64,000 nucleotides of DNA, from positions 27,641-91,640 of the forward strand of contig NZ_NKTZ01000011.1 in assembly GCF_003207855.1 (NCBI RefSeq). The letters run 5' to 3'. Position numbers and translations under genes: made by a program. The notes beneath the pieces were generated by a model that ran no database searches, was not told where the DNA came from, and worked only from the letters and a program-made list of their open reading frames with translations. Shown here piece by piece: positions 36,377 to 44,595 of this stretch (the first letter of the stretch is position 1; the number at the start of each line of letters is the position of its first letter). This stretch comes from Komagataeibacter rhaeticus. GTDB taxonomy: Bacteria; Pseudomonadota; Alphaproteobacteria; Acetobacterales; Acetobacteraceae.

Positions 36377-36655
36377 ACGGGCGTTCACGGATATGTCACG
36401 AAAAAGGGAGGACTCTGCGCGCGCAGAGCCTGAATGCCAAAGGACCAACAGACTTATCCACAGGTATCCACACCGGATTCAGGCTTGCGACTCTGGTCTG
36501 GTGTTGCGGTAAAGAGACAATAAATGGCTATTTCCCGCCATCAGAAGGATTCTCTTGGCCGCCTGTGCGCTTCGGCCTGTGCTGTTATCGACTGGACTCG
36601 GGTTGAGTCCAGAAAAAAAATCCACACCTGACCGGTCTGTTCATTTTTCCGCTCC
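36377..36655. other. Structured intergenic region with DnaA-box-like sites
   Basis: It holds a 16-base perfect palindrome CTCTGCGCGCGCAGAG (36413-36428), a perfect consensus DnaA box TTATCCACA (36454-36462) followed two bases later by TATCCACA (36465-36472), a further TCCACA near 36620, and an inverted repeat CTGGACTC / GAGTCCAG (36592-36599, 36605-36612). No gene seen. Whether DnaA binds here is unknown. Confidence 0.5.
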
Positions 36656-36862
36656 CTATCCCCTGGCCGTGCGGGCCTGCTGGGCAGGCGGCCCCTGGCC
36701 GGCCTCATGCGCATCCTCGAACTGCAGCAGGATTTCCGGTGGCAGGTTTTCATTGCTCACCATGGTGAACCGCTCCCGTAATGACCGGCGTACCCATGAT
36801 TCGAATGGTGAAAGGATGGAACGGCATACGGAATGCCGCAGGATGTCGGTTGATGTTGACAT
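36656..36862 (-). CDS. Small hypothetical protein
   Basis: 68 aa, with AGGGA 7 bases before the ATG. A basic N-terminal half (SPFESWVRRSLRERF) leads into an acidic helix (NLPPEILLQFEDAHEAG). No family recognised. Good ribosome site and no competing frame make it plausible, but it is short. Confidence 0.45.
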   Translation of the reverse strand: MSTSTDILRHSVCRSILSPFESWVRRSLRERFTMVSNENLPPEILLQFEDAHEAGQGPPAQQARTARG

Positions 36863-36973
36863 GGCGGGTTCCCTGCCTGCGTGGGCCGTCGGATGGAGAA
36901 CGGTCGGGATGGCCTGACAGTTTCCATCCCGGTCCGCATGCTGCCGTGGCCGCCATGGAAGCCCCCGGGCGGG

Positions 36974-37618
36974 TCAGGCGGCGATGGAATCCAGCAGGGG
37001 AATGCCGGTTGCCTGCGCCATGTGCTGGCAATATGCCCGGACCCGTTCCGGCCAGTCCAGACCGGCCACGATGGTCAGGCTGCGCAGGTGGGCAAACAGG
37101 TGAATGTCATCGCGCGACAGGGTGCCGTTTACCGCATCGGGCCGCTGGATCAGCCCCGCCAGACGGGCCAGTCCCGCATTGGTACTGGCGCACAGGGCCG
37201 GTGTGTCGGCCAGGCTTTCACCAAAGGGGCCGATCATGTCTTCCTTGTTGCGGATGAAATACAGCCGTGCCGCCGTGGTGGCGAATTCCGGCAGGGGGGC
37301 TGCCGCGAAACGGGGCAGCATGAGGTGGATGCCGGCGCGCTGTTCATCCTTCAGCCACTGGCTGATCGCGGGCCGGGTCGGCCCGGTCAGCACGGGCCTG
37401 CCATCCATCGTGTCGATATGGGCGACAATATCCATGCTTTCCCCCATGAAGCGGCCGTCCTGCTCCAGGATGGGCACCAGCTTGCGCCCGACCATGCGGG
37501 TAGGAGTCTCCACATCATCATTGAGCAGCACGACATCCGTAACCGGCACATGCTTGAGGCCAAAGATCATGCGTGCCTTCACGCAGAAGGGACAGTGGTC
37601 GTAAATATAGAGTTTCAT
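36974..37618 (-). CDS. grxB: Glutaredoxin 2
   Basis: 214 aa, the normal length of E. coli GrxB. The N-terminal thioredoxin-like domain carries the active site CPFC (MKLYIYDHCPFCVKARM) and the glutathione-binding VPILEQDG and GESMDIV; an all-helical GST-like C-terminal domain follows. Glutathione-dependent disulphide reductase of the cytoplasm. Confidence 0.93.
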   Translation of the reverse strand: MKLYIYDHCPFCVKARMIFGLKHVPVTDVVLLNDDVETPTRMVGRKLVPILEQDGRFMGESMDIVAHIDTMDGRPVLTGPTRPAISQWLKDEQRAGIHLMLPRFAAAPLPEFATTAARLYFIRNKEDMIGPFGESLADTPALCASTNAGLARLAGLIQRPDAVNGTLSRDDIHLFAHLRSLTIVAGLDWPERVRAYCQHMAQATGIPLLDSIAA

Positions 37619-37666
37619 CCAGACCTCCAGGAACGGAACAGGGCCGCGATCTTGCGATGGGTCCTG

Positions 37667-37849
37667 CTACGGGCGCAGCGCATGGACGGATCGGATCGCG
37701 GCGGGAATCCAGCCAATAAGGGTAACCTGCGGCACAAGGCAGACAAGCCCCGCCAAGGGGGCGATGGTGAAGAACTGCAGCCGGGGCAGACGCGGTGCGA
37801 GGATAAGCCGCGTATCGGGTCTCCCGGTAATCCCGCCCGCCCCCATATC
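37667..37849 (-). CDS. YqaE/Pmp3-like small membrane protein
   Basis: 60 aa from the ATG at 37849. Two hydrophobic segments (QFFTIAPLAGLVCLVP and VTLIGWIPAAIRSVHAL) resemble the Pmp3/YqaE pattern, a two-helix membrane-stress protein, especially the GWIPAAI ending. An open frame to 37993 adds an unlikely Pro/Arg-rich N-terminus that overlaps the divergent Rieske gene. The family assignment is tentative. Confidence 0.5.
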   Translation of the reverse strand, partial: DMGAGGITGRPDTRLILAPRLPRLQFFTIAPLAGLVCLVPQVTLIGWIPAAIRSVHALRP

Positions 37850-37962
37850 CTGACGGGGACTGGCCGCCAGCACAGCCGGATCTTTATCTGCCGCCCGAAG
37901 GGATGGTGGCGGGGATGCGTACGCCCTTTCTTTTGGCGGGTGATCACGATAGAAAACGCAGG

Positions 37963-38601
37963 ATGGAAAACGCGTCGGATACACAATCGGCACCCGGCGG
38001 CGGGCGCCGGAATTTCCTCGGGCTTGTCACCGCCGCCACGGCTGCCGCCGGTGCGGGGGCCTGCCTGTGGCCGTTCCTGCAAAGTCTTGCCCCGCGTGAC
38101 AGCGCGGCAGCGCATCTGCCGGTAGACGTGGATGTCTCGGCCCTGCCGCCGGGGCAGCAGATTGTCGTGACATGGCAGGGCAAGCCGGTTTTCATTACCC
38201 ACCGCACGCCCGAATCCCTTGCGGCCCTGCAGGATGCCGCCCTGACCAGCCGCCTGCGTGATGGCCAGTCACAAGACCAGCAGCAGCCCCCCTATGCCGC
38301 GAACTGGCATCGTTCGATCGAACCGCGTTATGGCGTGGTGGTGGGGGTATGCACGCATCTGGGTTGCGTGCCGGCTTACCGCCCCCTACCCGAAGGGCAG
38401 GCCGACGGCCGGTGGCCGGGTGGTTATGCCTGTCCCTGCCATGGCTCCAAATTCGATCTGGCAGGCCGGGTATTCCGCGGCGCGCCCGCGCCCTACAACC
38501 TGCCGGTGCCGCCGTACAGCATGCCGTCGCCCACTCTCATCCGGCTGGGTGAGAACCCGGCCGGGCAGGTATTTGATTTTTCGACCATCCGCCAGCTCTG
38601 A
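37963..38601 (+). CDS. petA: Rieske [2Fe-2S] protein (ubiquinol-cytochrome c reductase type)
   Basis: 212 aa. Tat-type N-terminus GGGRRNFLGLVTAATAAAGAG as membrane anchor, then a Rieske domain with both cluster motifs CTHLGC and CPCHGSKFD and the PAPYNLPVPPY loop. This is the iron-sulphur subunit of a bc1 complex. The neighbours are a Pmp3-like gene and an MRJP-like gene; no cytochrome b or c1 gene is near, so it is an orphan. The start could be 16 codons further upstream. Confidence 0.88.
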   Translation: MENASDTQSAPGGGRRNFLGLVTAATAAAGAGACLWPFLQSLAPRDSAAAHLPVDVDVSALPPGQQIVVTWQGKPVFITHRTPESLAALQDAALTSRLRDGQSQDQQQPPYAANWHRSIEPRYGVVVGVCTHLGCVPAYRPLPEGQADGRWPGGYACPCHGSKFDLAGRVFRGAPAPYNLPVPPYSMPSPTLIRLGENPAGQVFDFSTIRQL

Positions 38602-38609
38602 TACGCGGC

Positions 38610-39743
38610 CTAGCGGACGGGCTTGAGATGCAGGTCCATGGTGTAGATCGCAACCGGAAGCTGCACGCGTGAAATGCCGTCGGGCTGGAACGTTGCGGTC
38701 CGGTTGAGCTGCACGGCCGGAATCCACAACACGCCATGGCTGTCGATCCACATGGCATCGGCCCAGACCAGCCGCCTGTCCCGTACCAGCGTGCTGGCCC
38801 TGCCCTGTGGCGTGATGCGCAGGATACGCAGTCGGTCCACATCCGATACATACAGGTTGCCATCACCATCAATGGCGGTCCCGCCAGTGCTGGGGGTATT
38901 GTAGAATTGGGTAACGGCATGCGCGAGACCGGCTGCCGGCAGGACCGGGTTTTCAAGCGCCGCCGTGGGGGCTGACCACATCGGGCCGGAACTGGGCTGG
39001 AAATACAGTGTCCGCCCGTCTGGCGAGACCTCGAGCTGGTCGGCATGGATGCGCGCGGGCTGGCCATGCACGGTCAGCAGCCTGCCTTCGGCATGCATCG
39101 GGCGTTTATCGGTGGTGGAACGGTCATGCGCCAGCACCCGGCGCTGTGCCCCGGTGGACAGGTTGACCACCACCAGCGCGGGATCACCCGCATCGGTTAC
39201 GAAAATCGTGTCATTGTGGAAGCGGATGTCATCCATGTAGCTGTGCGGCGTACTGGCCGCGCGCAGCGAGAGGGCATGGACGACCTGCCCGGTCGTGATG
39301 TCAAAGGCCAGCAGGCGGGCCGGTGCGCCATTGGCGGGGTTGGGCGGGCCACCCACATTCGCATCGCCCGAATCCACCACCCACAGCAGCCCGTCCGGCC
39401 CGATGCGGATGGCGTTGACCCGGACAAAGGGCTGGAGCATGCCCCTTGTCCCGTCAGGGTGGTTCCAGCGCGCATCGGGGAAGGCGTGGGGCTGGCCGTC
39501 GGCATCGATCTCGGCCACGGTGGGACCACCGCTGCCGCCTCCGCCCCAGTAGGGGAAGGAGACGAACCGCTGCCCGTCATCCGCAACGGCCACGGCGTTG
39601 AGGATACGCTCCGATGTCCACGCCACATGCAGTGCCGGCGTGGGGCGCGCCATGCCGGGATGCAGCGGCATGATACAGGCCAGAAGCCCCGCCGCTGCAA
39701 GCGCGGCGCGACACTGGCCCCGGCGGAAGCGTGGGCTTGGCAT
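38610..39743 (-). CDS. MRJP/Yellow-family exported beta-propeller protein
   Basis: 377 aa with a signal peptide (RAALAAAGLLACIMPLHPGMA). Sequence features of the major-royal-jelly/Yellow family of six-bladed propellers: RFVSFPYWGG, VNAIRIGPDGLLWVVDSGD, YMDDIRFHNDTIFVTDAGDPALVV, TAIDGDGNLYVSDVDRLRI and LVWADAMWIDSHGVLWIPAVQLNR. Bacterial members are often called L-dopachrome tautomerase-related; the substrate is unknown, a lactone is possible. Its stop lies 9 bases past the convergent petA stop. Confidence 0.82.
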   Translation of the reverse strand: MPSPRFRRGQCRAALAAAGLLACIMPLHPGMARPTPALHVAWTSERILNAVAVADDGQRFVSFPYWGGGGSGGPTVAEIDADGQPHAFPDARWNHPDGTRGMLQPFVRVNAIRIGPDGLLWVVDSGDANVGGPPNPANGAPARLLAFDITTGQVVHALSLRAASTPHSYMDDIRFHNDTIFVTDAGDPALVVVNLSTGAQRRVLAHDRSTTDKRPMHAEGRLLTVHGQPARIHADQLEVSPDGRTLYFQPSSGPMWSAPTAALENPVLPAAGLAHAVTQFYNTPSTGGTAIDGDGNLYVSDVDRLRILRITPQGRASTLVRDRRLVWADAMWIDSHGVLWIPAVQLNRTATFQPDGISRVQLPVAIYTMDLHLKPVR

Positions 39744-39821
39744 GGCCTTACCCTAACACTGCTCCCGTCCCCGTGGCATCACGGGTGCGTGTGGAACATC
39801 CGCCGGGCCGGTGCGCGGGTG

Positions 39822-40361
39822 TCAGGCCGCGGGGGCAGGGGCCGCCGCCAGCTGCCCCAGGGCCGCGCGCAGCTTGCTTTCATTTTCGGGGGAGAGAGAG
39901 GTCTGCAGCACGCGGGCATGGCCCTTGAACTGCGACAGGTCGGCCAGCACCTTGTCCGGCTGTGACTTGCGCACCAGCACGAACAGCGCGGACGAATTGG
40001 CGGGGATGGTGGCACCAAGCGATTTGATGAAATTGTCATCAATCCCGTAATCGGACATCTTGCCCGCGATGGCGCCAGCCCCCGCGCCCACGATGCTGCC
40101 CGCCACGAAACCGGCCAGCGGGTTCAGGCACAGAAGCCCCACCAGCGCGCCCCAGAACCCGCCGGAAAACAGGCCGTAGGAAGCGCCGATCTTCTCCAGG
40201 TTCACGCTCTGCTGCAGGTGCAGCTTGCCTGCCGCGTCCCGGACCACGACAACCGCGTCTTCCAGATCCAGCAGGTATTCCTTTTCCAGTTTCTTGCATT
40301 CGGTCAGCGCGGCCGTGGCTTCGGCCGGACTGTCAAAACCGACAACGATCAGATCGGACAT
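39822..40361 (-). CDS. DUF1269-type membrane protein
   Basis: 179 aa from the ATG at 40361 (GGAG 6 bases upstream). The N-terminal domain (DLIVVGFDSPAEATAAL, EDAVVVVRDAAGKLHLQQ) is followed by a glycine-rich hydrophobic hairpin (GLFSGGFWGALVGLLCLNP, GSIVGAGAGAIAGKMSDYG) and a C-terminal alpha/beta part (SSALFVLVRKSQPDKVL). This is the DUF1269 pattern, a stress-linked family without known activity. Confidence 0.8.
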   Translation of the reverse strand: MSDLIVVGFDSPAEATAALTECKKLEKEYLLDLEDAVVVVRDAAGKLHLQQSVNLEKIGASYGLFSGGFWGALVGLLCLNPLAGFVAGSIVGAGAGAIAGKMSDYGIDDNFIKSLGATIPANSSALFVLVRKSQPDKVLADLSQFKGHARVLQTSLSPENESKLRAALGQLAAAPAPAA

Positions 40362-40630
40362 GGAGCACTCCATTTGATAGGGCCGCCACCATTGTGGCAG
40401 CGGCATAAGGTTATCGTGATATTACATGCAGGAACGCCTTATTCCGTGGTGGTTTTTGAACATGGTTGCCCCCGATGGGGTGCAGGTCTTGATCATTTCG
40501 CGCCCCGTGCGGGATGGGGCCTGCCCTGATGCCGGGCGGCGGGCAGGGGAATGAACCCGCATGCCAGCCATGTGTTATCTGCCACAGGGCGACATGCCAT
40601 GCCCGCGTGACCGAAGGGAAAGGAAACCCG

Positions 40631-40969
40631 ATGCCCCGTTCCATGAATAAGGATGATCGCCCCGATGATGGCGGCGCAGGCAGGCACGGCGCCGCCCGCA
40701 GGCTGGCCGAGGCCGGGCTGCGGGCCGAACGCGCGGGGGATCAGGCCCGTGCCGATGAACTGTTTGACGAAGCCGGGCGTACCGACCCCGAAGCACTGGA
40801 AAACGTACTGCGGGAAAATCCCGTTCCCCGCCGCCGTGTGTCGGGGCAGGGCTTCGGCGATGACGCGGGCGTTGCGCGCCTGAGCCGCACGGTGGAACCG
40901 CATGGCGATTCGCCGTCCCGTGCCGGTATTACGCAGGCAGGCAGTGGCGCGGATTCCAGGCAGCGGTAA
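40631..40969 (+). CDS. Small hydrophilic hypothetical protein
   Basis: 112 aa, AAGGAAA ribosome site. Charged, with a possible helical pair (RRLAEAGLRAERAGDQARADELFDEAGRTDP) that resembles one TPR-like hairpin; the rest is low complexity. No family recognised. Confidence 0.5.
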   Translation: MPRSMNKDDRPDDGGAGRHGAARRLAEAGLRAERAGDQARADELFDEAGRTDPEALENVLRENPVPRRRVSGQGFGDDAGVARLSRTVEPHGDSPSRAGITQAGSGADSRQR

Positions 40970-40987
40970 AACTGCCATTATCAGGAA

Positions 40988-41060
40988 AGCGTTCTTGGCA
41001 CGGCTTCTTGCAAAAAGCCTCGCGCGATGCCGCCTTTTGAAAAGGCGGTATCCTGCAGTT
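40988..41060. repeat. Double-hairpin intergenic repeat, decayed copy
   Basis: Keeps the CCGCCTTTT / AAAAGGCGG hairpin (41030-41038, 41040-41048) and a degenerate second stem (GGCTTCTTGCAAAAAGCC, 41002-41019). It lies between convergent genes, like the other copies, and is a candidate two-way terminator. Confidence 0.65.
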
Positions 41061-41095
41061 TGATGTGTCCATCAAAAAGGCTGTTTGGGGTGCCG

Positions 41096-41305
41096 CTAGA
41101 GCGACGGCCCCCACATGCCCGCCACGAACACGATTGCCCCAAGGGCAAGCATGGCGATATGGAACATCACCTGTCCCGGCATGTAGTCCGGCGTGATGTT
41201 CAGCCCGTAGATGAACTGCACCACCACCAGCGTCAGCCCGATCACACACAGGCCGATACGCACGGGGCTGACCGTGACGGGCCATATCTGGTTTCTGCGG
41301 TTCAT
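41096..41305 (-). CDS. Small two-helix membrane protein
   Basis: 69 aa from the ATG at 41305 (GGAGG 10 bases upstream). Two hydrophobic segments (IGLCVIGLTLVVVQFIYGL and MFHIAMLALGAIVFVAGMWG) joined by NITPDYMPGQV. No family recognised. Confidence 0.6.
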   Translation of the reverse strand: MNRRNQIWPVTVSPVRIGLCVIGLTLVVVQFIYGLNITPDYMPGQVMFHIAMLALGAIVFVAGMWGPSL

Positions 41306-41461
41306 GTACTGCATGCCTCCGGGCTTTGCTGGCAGCATGCCACAAAACCCGGCGGGGCAGAAGCCGCGACTTTCCTGTCAGGATTTGCCCGTGCCGCGGC
41401 GCATGCTATGCGCAGCTATGGGCCGTCCCCGCCACGGCCACGGTGAACTGACAGGAAAACC

Positions 41462-42298
41462 ATGCGTCTTGACCGTTGCGCCCCCACCGGCATGCTTGCT
41501 GTCTGTGCCATGATGGCCATGCCGGCCGCCGCCCACGCGCATCCCCACCACCATGGGGCGGCCCGCACGGCGGTGCGCCATGCCGCCGCGCCGGACGTGC
41601 CGGCAGGCCCACCCTTGCCCGACGGCCAGGTTTTCCTGCCGCCCCCGCCGGGGCCGGACACCGCGCAGCGCGCGGCCGATGCCTCCATTTATGCCGCCAC
41701 CCGCGCGCTGGAGGGTACGCCGCGATGGAAGCTGGCGCAGGCCGATAACCGCGATACGCCAGCGCATATGGTCTCGGCCTTTTCCTGCGCGGCGGGTTTT
41801 ACCCTGCCGCCCGAACGGCTGCCGGAACTGGTGGGCCTGTTCGCGCGCATCGAGCGCCGGCTGGACCCTGCCGTGCATGCGCAGAAAACATTGTGGAACC
41901 GCCCCCGCCCGTTTACCGAGGCCGAACTGCCATTATGCATACCCCTGCGTGACAGCCTGCGACGGGACCCGTCCTACCCCTCGCTCCATGCCACGCTGGG
42001 CTGGGTGGCGGGGCTGATCCTGTCCGATATCCTGCCCGAGCGGACGGCATGGATCATGCAGCGCGCGCGCGTATTTGGTGAAAGCCGGGTGGTATGCGGC
42101 GTGCAGTGGCAGAGTGATGTCACGGCGGGCTGGCTCAATGGCGGCGTGCTGTATTCCGCCATGGAACAGGATGAAGGCTTCCGGCAGGAAATGGATACGG
42201 CCCGGGCGGAAGTGACGGCCCTGCGCACCACCATGGCCGCCCCGCCCGCCGCCGAATGCGCGGTGGAGGCGGATGCCGCCGCCCATCCACCGCAGTAA
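41462..42298 (+). CDS. Class A acid-phosphatase-like PAP2 protein with altered active site
   Basis: 278 aa with a signal peptide (MLAVCAMMAMPAAAHA) and a His/Pro-rich mature start. PAP2 motifs are in order: KTLWNRPRP (K-X6-RP, residues 142-150), PSYPSLHAT (the PSGH position, 171-178), and SRVVCGVQWQSD (208-219). In class A phosphatases the last motif is SR-X5-H-X3-D and its His is the phosphorylated nucleophile; here it is Gln215 (codon CAG). The protein may be inactive as a phosphatase or use another chemistry. Periplasmic. Confidence 0.82.
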   Translation: MRLDRCAPTGMLAVCAMMAMPAAAHAHPHHHGAARTAVRHAAAPDVPAGPPLPDGQVFLPPPPGPDTAQRAADASIYAATRALEGTPRWKLAQADNRDTPAHMVSAFSCAAGFTLPPERLPELVGLFARIERRLDPAVHAQKTLWNRPRPFTEAELPLCIPLRDSLRRDPSYPSLHATLGWVAGLILSDILPERTAWIMQRARVFGESRVVCGVQWQSDVTAGWLNGGVLYSAMEQDEGFRQEMDTARAEVTALRTTMAAPPAAECAVEADAAAHPPQ

Positions 42299-42310
42299 TG
42301 TATAAATAAT

Positions 42311-42390
42311 AAAAGTTCTTTGGTGCTGTATTTCTTCAAAAAGGCGGCATTCTTCAAAGCTTTTTGAAAAAAGCGTCACCAAGAACTTCT
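42311..42390. repeat. Double-hairpin intergenic repeat, copy with outer arms
   Basis: Outer inverted arms AAGTTCTTTGGTG and CACCAAGAACTT enclose a decayed CTTCAAAAAGGCGGC stem and an AAAGCTTTTTGAAAAAAGC stem (about 42356-42374). It lies between the convergent phosphatase-like and AAA+ genes. Confidence 0.8.
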
Positions 42391-42413
42391 TTACGTTTTA
42401 CATCCTGCACGGA

Positions 42414-44504
42414 TCAGGACAGGAACCCGATCCGCCGGTTGCCATCCCGCCCCGCCGTCTCCGCCCGCAGGCGTTCCAGCAGTTCGTCCGGCATGGGGTC
42501 TTCATCCAGCAGGCGCGCCCGGCGCAGCACCAGCGCGAAATCCGATGGTACCAGGGTACGGACGTGGCGCAGCCCGGCGGGGGGCGCCTTGCCAAAGAAG
42601 CTGTGGAACGCATGGGCCGCCTGCTGCTCGGTCAGGTAGCCAAAGCGCGCACGGAACAGGAAGCGTCGCATGCTGGCGGGGTCCAGTTTTTCCACCAGGT
42701 TGGTGGTGCAGGCAAAGGGCAGCGGATGCTGTTCCATCCATGTCAGCATTTCGTTGACCTGACTGATCTCCCATGAGCGTTCGGCCGCCCTGCGGTCACC
42801 CAGCAGGCTGTCGGCTTCGTCAATGATCAGGAAGGCACCACTGTCGCAGGCTTCGGCAAAGGCGGCCGCGATCTGCTGCTCGCTCTGGCCCACATACTTG
42901 TCCAGCAGGTCGGAGGCACGTTTCTGCAGTACCGGCATGTCCATCCGGGCCGCCAGATGGCGGGCATAGGCACTTTTGCCCGAACCCGGTGGCCCGGACA
43001 GCAGCAGGGATACCGCGCGCGGCGCGCCGGGGCGGGCCAGGCGCGTGGTCAGCGCATTGAGGTCACAATCCGCGTTGATCAGTGTCGAATCGTAATCCGT
43101 CACGTCCGGCTGCGCGGGCATGGGCATCTGCCCGCCCGCGGCGGCGCGCGCGATGCCGGTTGCGATCATGCTGGCCATGGCCGAATCCCCGCCCGCCAGA
43201 TGGGTGGAACGCAGCGCGTTGCGGAAGATGGCGGGGGCCGCGGGAATGGCACGGGCCAGATCGGCCGCGTCGGTTGCGGCCAGGGCTACTTTTTCCTCGC
43301 GCGCCATGTCCTGCCACAGGCGGGTGCGCACCCCTATGCCGGGCTGGCGGACCTCGATGCACAGCGCCATGCGCCGCGCGATGGCGGGGCCAAGCGTGTC
43401 CAGGTCATTCGCCGTCCAGATGACCGGCGTGCCGCCCTGTTCGAGCAGGCGGTGGAAGAACACGCGGCTGTAGGACTGCGGCGGGTCGAACAGGCTGGCG
43501 GTAAACAGGTCTTCCGCCTCATCGAACAGCAGGATGGAATCCGTGTTGCGCAAAAGCCGCGTGCTGCACCGCAGGTCGGCCAGGCGTTCATGGCGCGAGG
43601 GCTCGTCCCCCGCGCTGTCGGCCTCGCCCACGGGGTAAAGGGTCGCACCGATATGACGGGCCAGTGTTGCCGCGAATTCGGTCTTGCCGGTACCCGGTGG
43701 CCCGTACAGCAGGATGTTGATGCCGGTGGCGTGCTGCGCGATGGCGGCCTTCACCAGTTTGGCCGCGATTTCGGCCTGCTGGCCCAGGTGGGCAAAGGCT
43801 TCCCATGGCAGCGTGGCATCGCGCGGCTGGCCCAGCAGCAGGGAGCGGATGTCCCCCACCACGTTCGCGCGCCGGTTCATGAGCGCCATGAGCCGGGGCA
43901 GCAGGGTGATGTCGCCATCCTCGTCCACGGTCATGAGCCCGCTCATGCGCAACTGGCCATCGGGGGCCAGTGCGGTGGCGATCGCCTCCTCCTCCTGTCC
44001 CAGAAGCAGGTGCAGCAGCGGAATGTCCTCGCACAGGAACGGCCCGCGCGAGCGGTTTTCGCACAGGTCGTCCCATAACTGTTCAAAATGGCCGTTCAGC
44101 CGGTAGCACATGGCAAGGCCCAGCACCTCGCTCGCAACCCTGCCCAGCCCGGTGGCCTGGGTCAGTTCCTCCAGCCACGTATCCACATAACCCCGGTCAC
44201 TTGCGTGCTGGAGGCGTACTTCCTCCAGCGCGTGGCCAAGCCGCTTCCATTCCGTGGCGGTGGGCGGATTCTCGCCATCATGGCGGGGGCTGGCGGGCAG
44301 GTCCTTGTCGGGCAGGCCCAGATCGGGCTGCGCCTGCACCACGCAGCGCACCAAGGCACCCGCATCGCGTGACCCGCGATGGATCGAGCCATGCAGGATA
44401 CACAGCATTTCCAGCAGCCGGCGTGTCTCACCGCGCACGCGCGGTGAGCGGGGCGGGGCCGTCCTGCGCCGGGGTGCCGGTCTTCTGCTTTTGGCTAGCG
44501 CCAT
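42414..44504 (-). CDS. Tandem AAA+ ATPase
   Basis: 696 aa. A basic N-terminus and a helical domain (1 to about 240) precede two AAA+ modules. Module 1: Walker A GPPGTGKT at 268-275, Walker B SILLFDEAED at 323-332. Module 2: Walker A GPPGSGKS at 504-511, Walker B FLIIDEADS at 558-566, and a TTNLVEKLDPASMRRF sensor region. Both ATP sites look intact. Membership of a named chaperone or unfoldase family is not clear. GGAGA precedes the ATG. The gene follows an unrecognised protein by 91 bases on the same strand and may work with it. Confidence 0.83.
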   Translation of the reverse strand: MALAKSRRPAPRRRTAPPRSPRVRGETRRLLEMLCILHGSIHRGSRDAGALVRCVVQAQPDLGLPDKDLPASPRHDGENPPTATEWKRLGHALEEVRLQHASDRGYVDTWLEELTQATGLGRVASEVLGLAMCYRLNGHFEQLWDDLCENRSRGPFLCEDIPLLHLLLGQEEEAIATALAPDGQLRMSGLMTVDEDGDITLLPRLMALMNRRANVVGDIRSLLLGQPRDATLPWEAFAHLGQQAEIAAKLVKAAIAQHATGINILLYGPPGTGKTEFAATLARHIGATLYPVGEADSAGDEPSRHERLADLRCSTRLLRNTDSILLFDEAEDLFTASLFDPPQSYSRVFFHRLLEQGGTPVIWTANDLDTLGPAIARRMALCIEVRQPGIGVRTRLWQDMAREEKVALAATDAADLARAIPAAPAIFRNALRSTHLAGGDSAMASMIATGIARAAAGGQMPMPAQPDVTDYDSTLINADCDLNALTTRLARPGAPRAVSLLLSGPPGSGKSAYARHLAARMDMPVLQKRASDLLDKYVGQSEQQIAAAFAEACDSGAFLIIDEADSLLGDRRAAERSWEISQVNEMLTWMEQHPLPFACTTNLVEKLDPASMRRFLFRARFGYLTEQQAAHAFHSFFGKAPPAGLRHVRTLVPSDFALVLRRARLLDEDPMPDELLERLRAETAGRDGNRRIGFLS

Positions 44505-44595
44505 ATATCGGGTCTCCTGCTACTCCTGTGCAATATAGGGATTGCAGGCGCGGATGTCGCGTGGGGGAAGAGGAATATGTTGCCCTCCTCTCCCT

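Noticed and set aside
36592..36620. Inverted repeat followed by a run of A as a possible terminator
   Set aside because: The U-run would lie on the wrong side of the stem for either strand, so it does not fit rho-independent termination.
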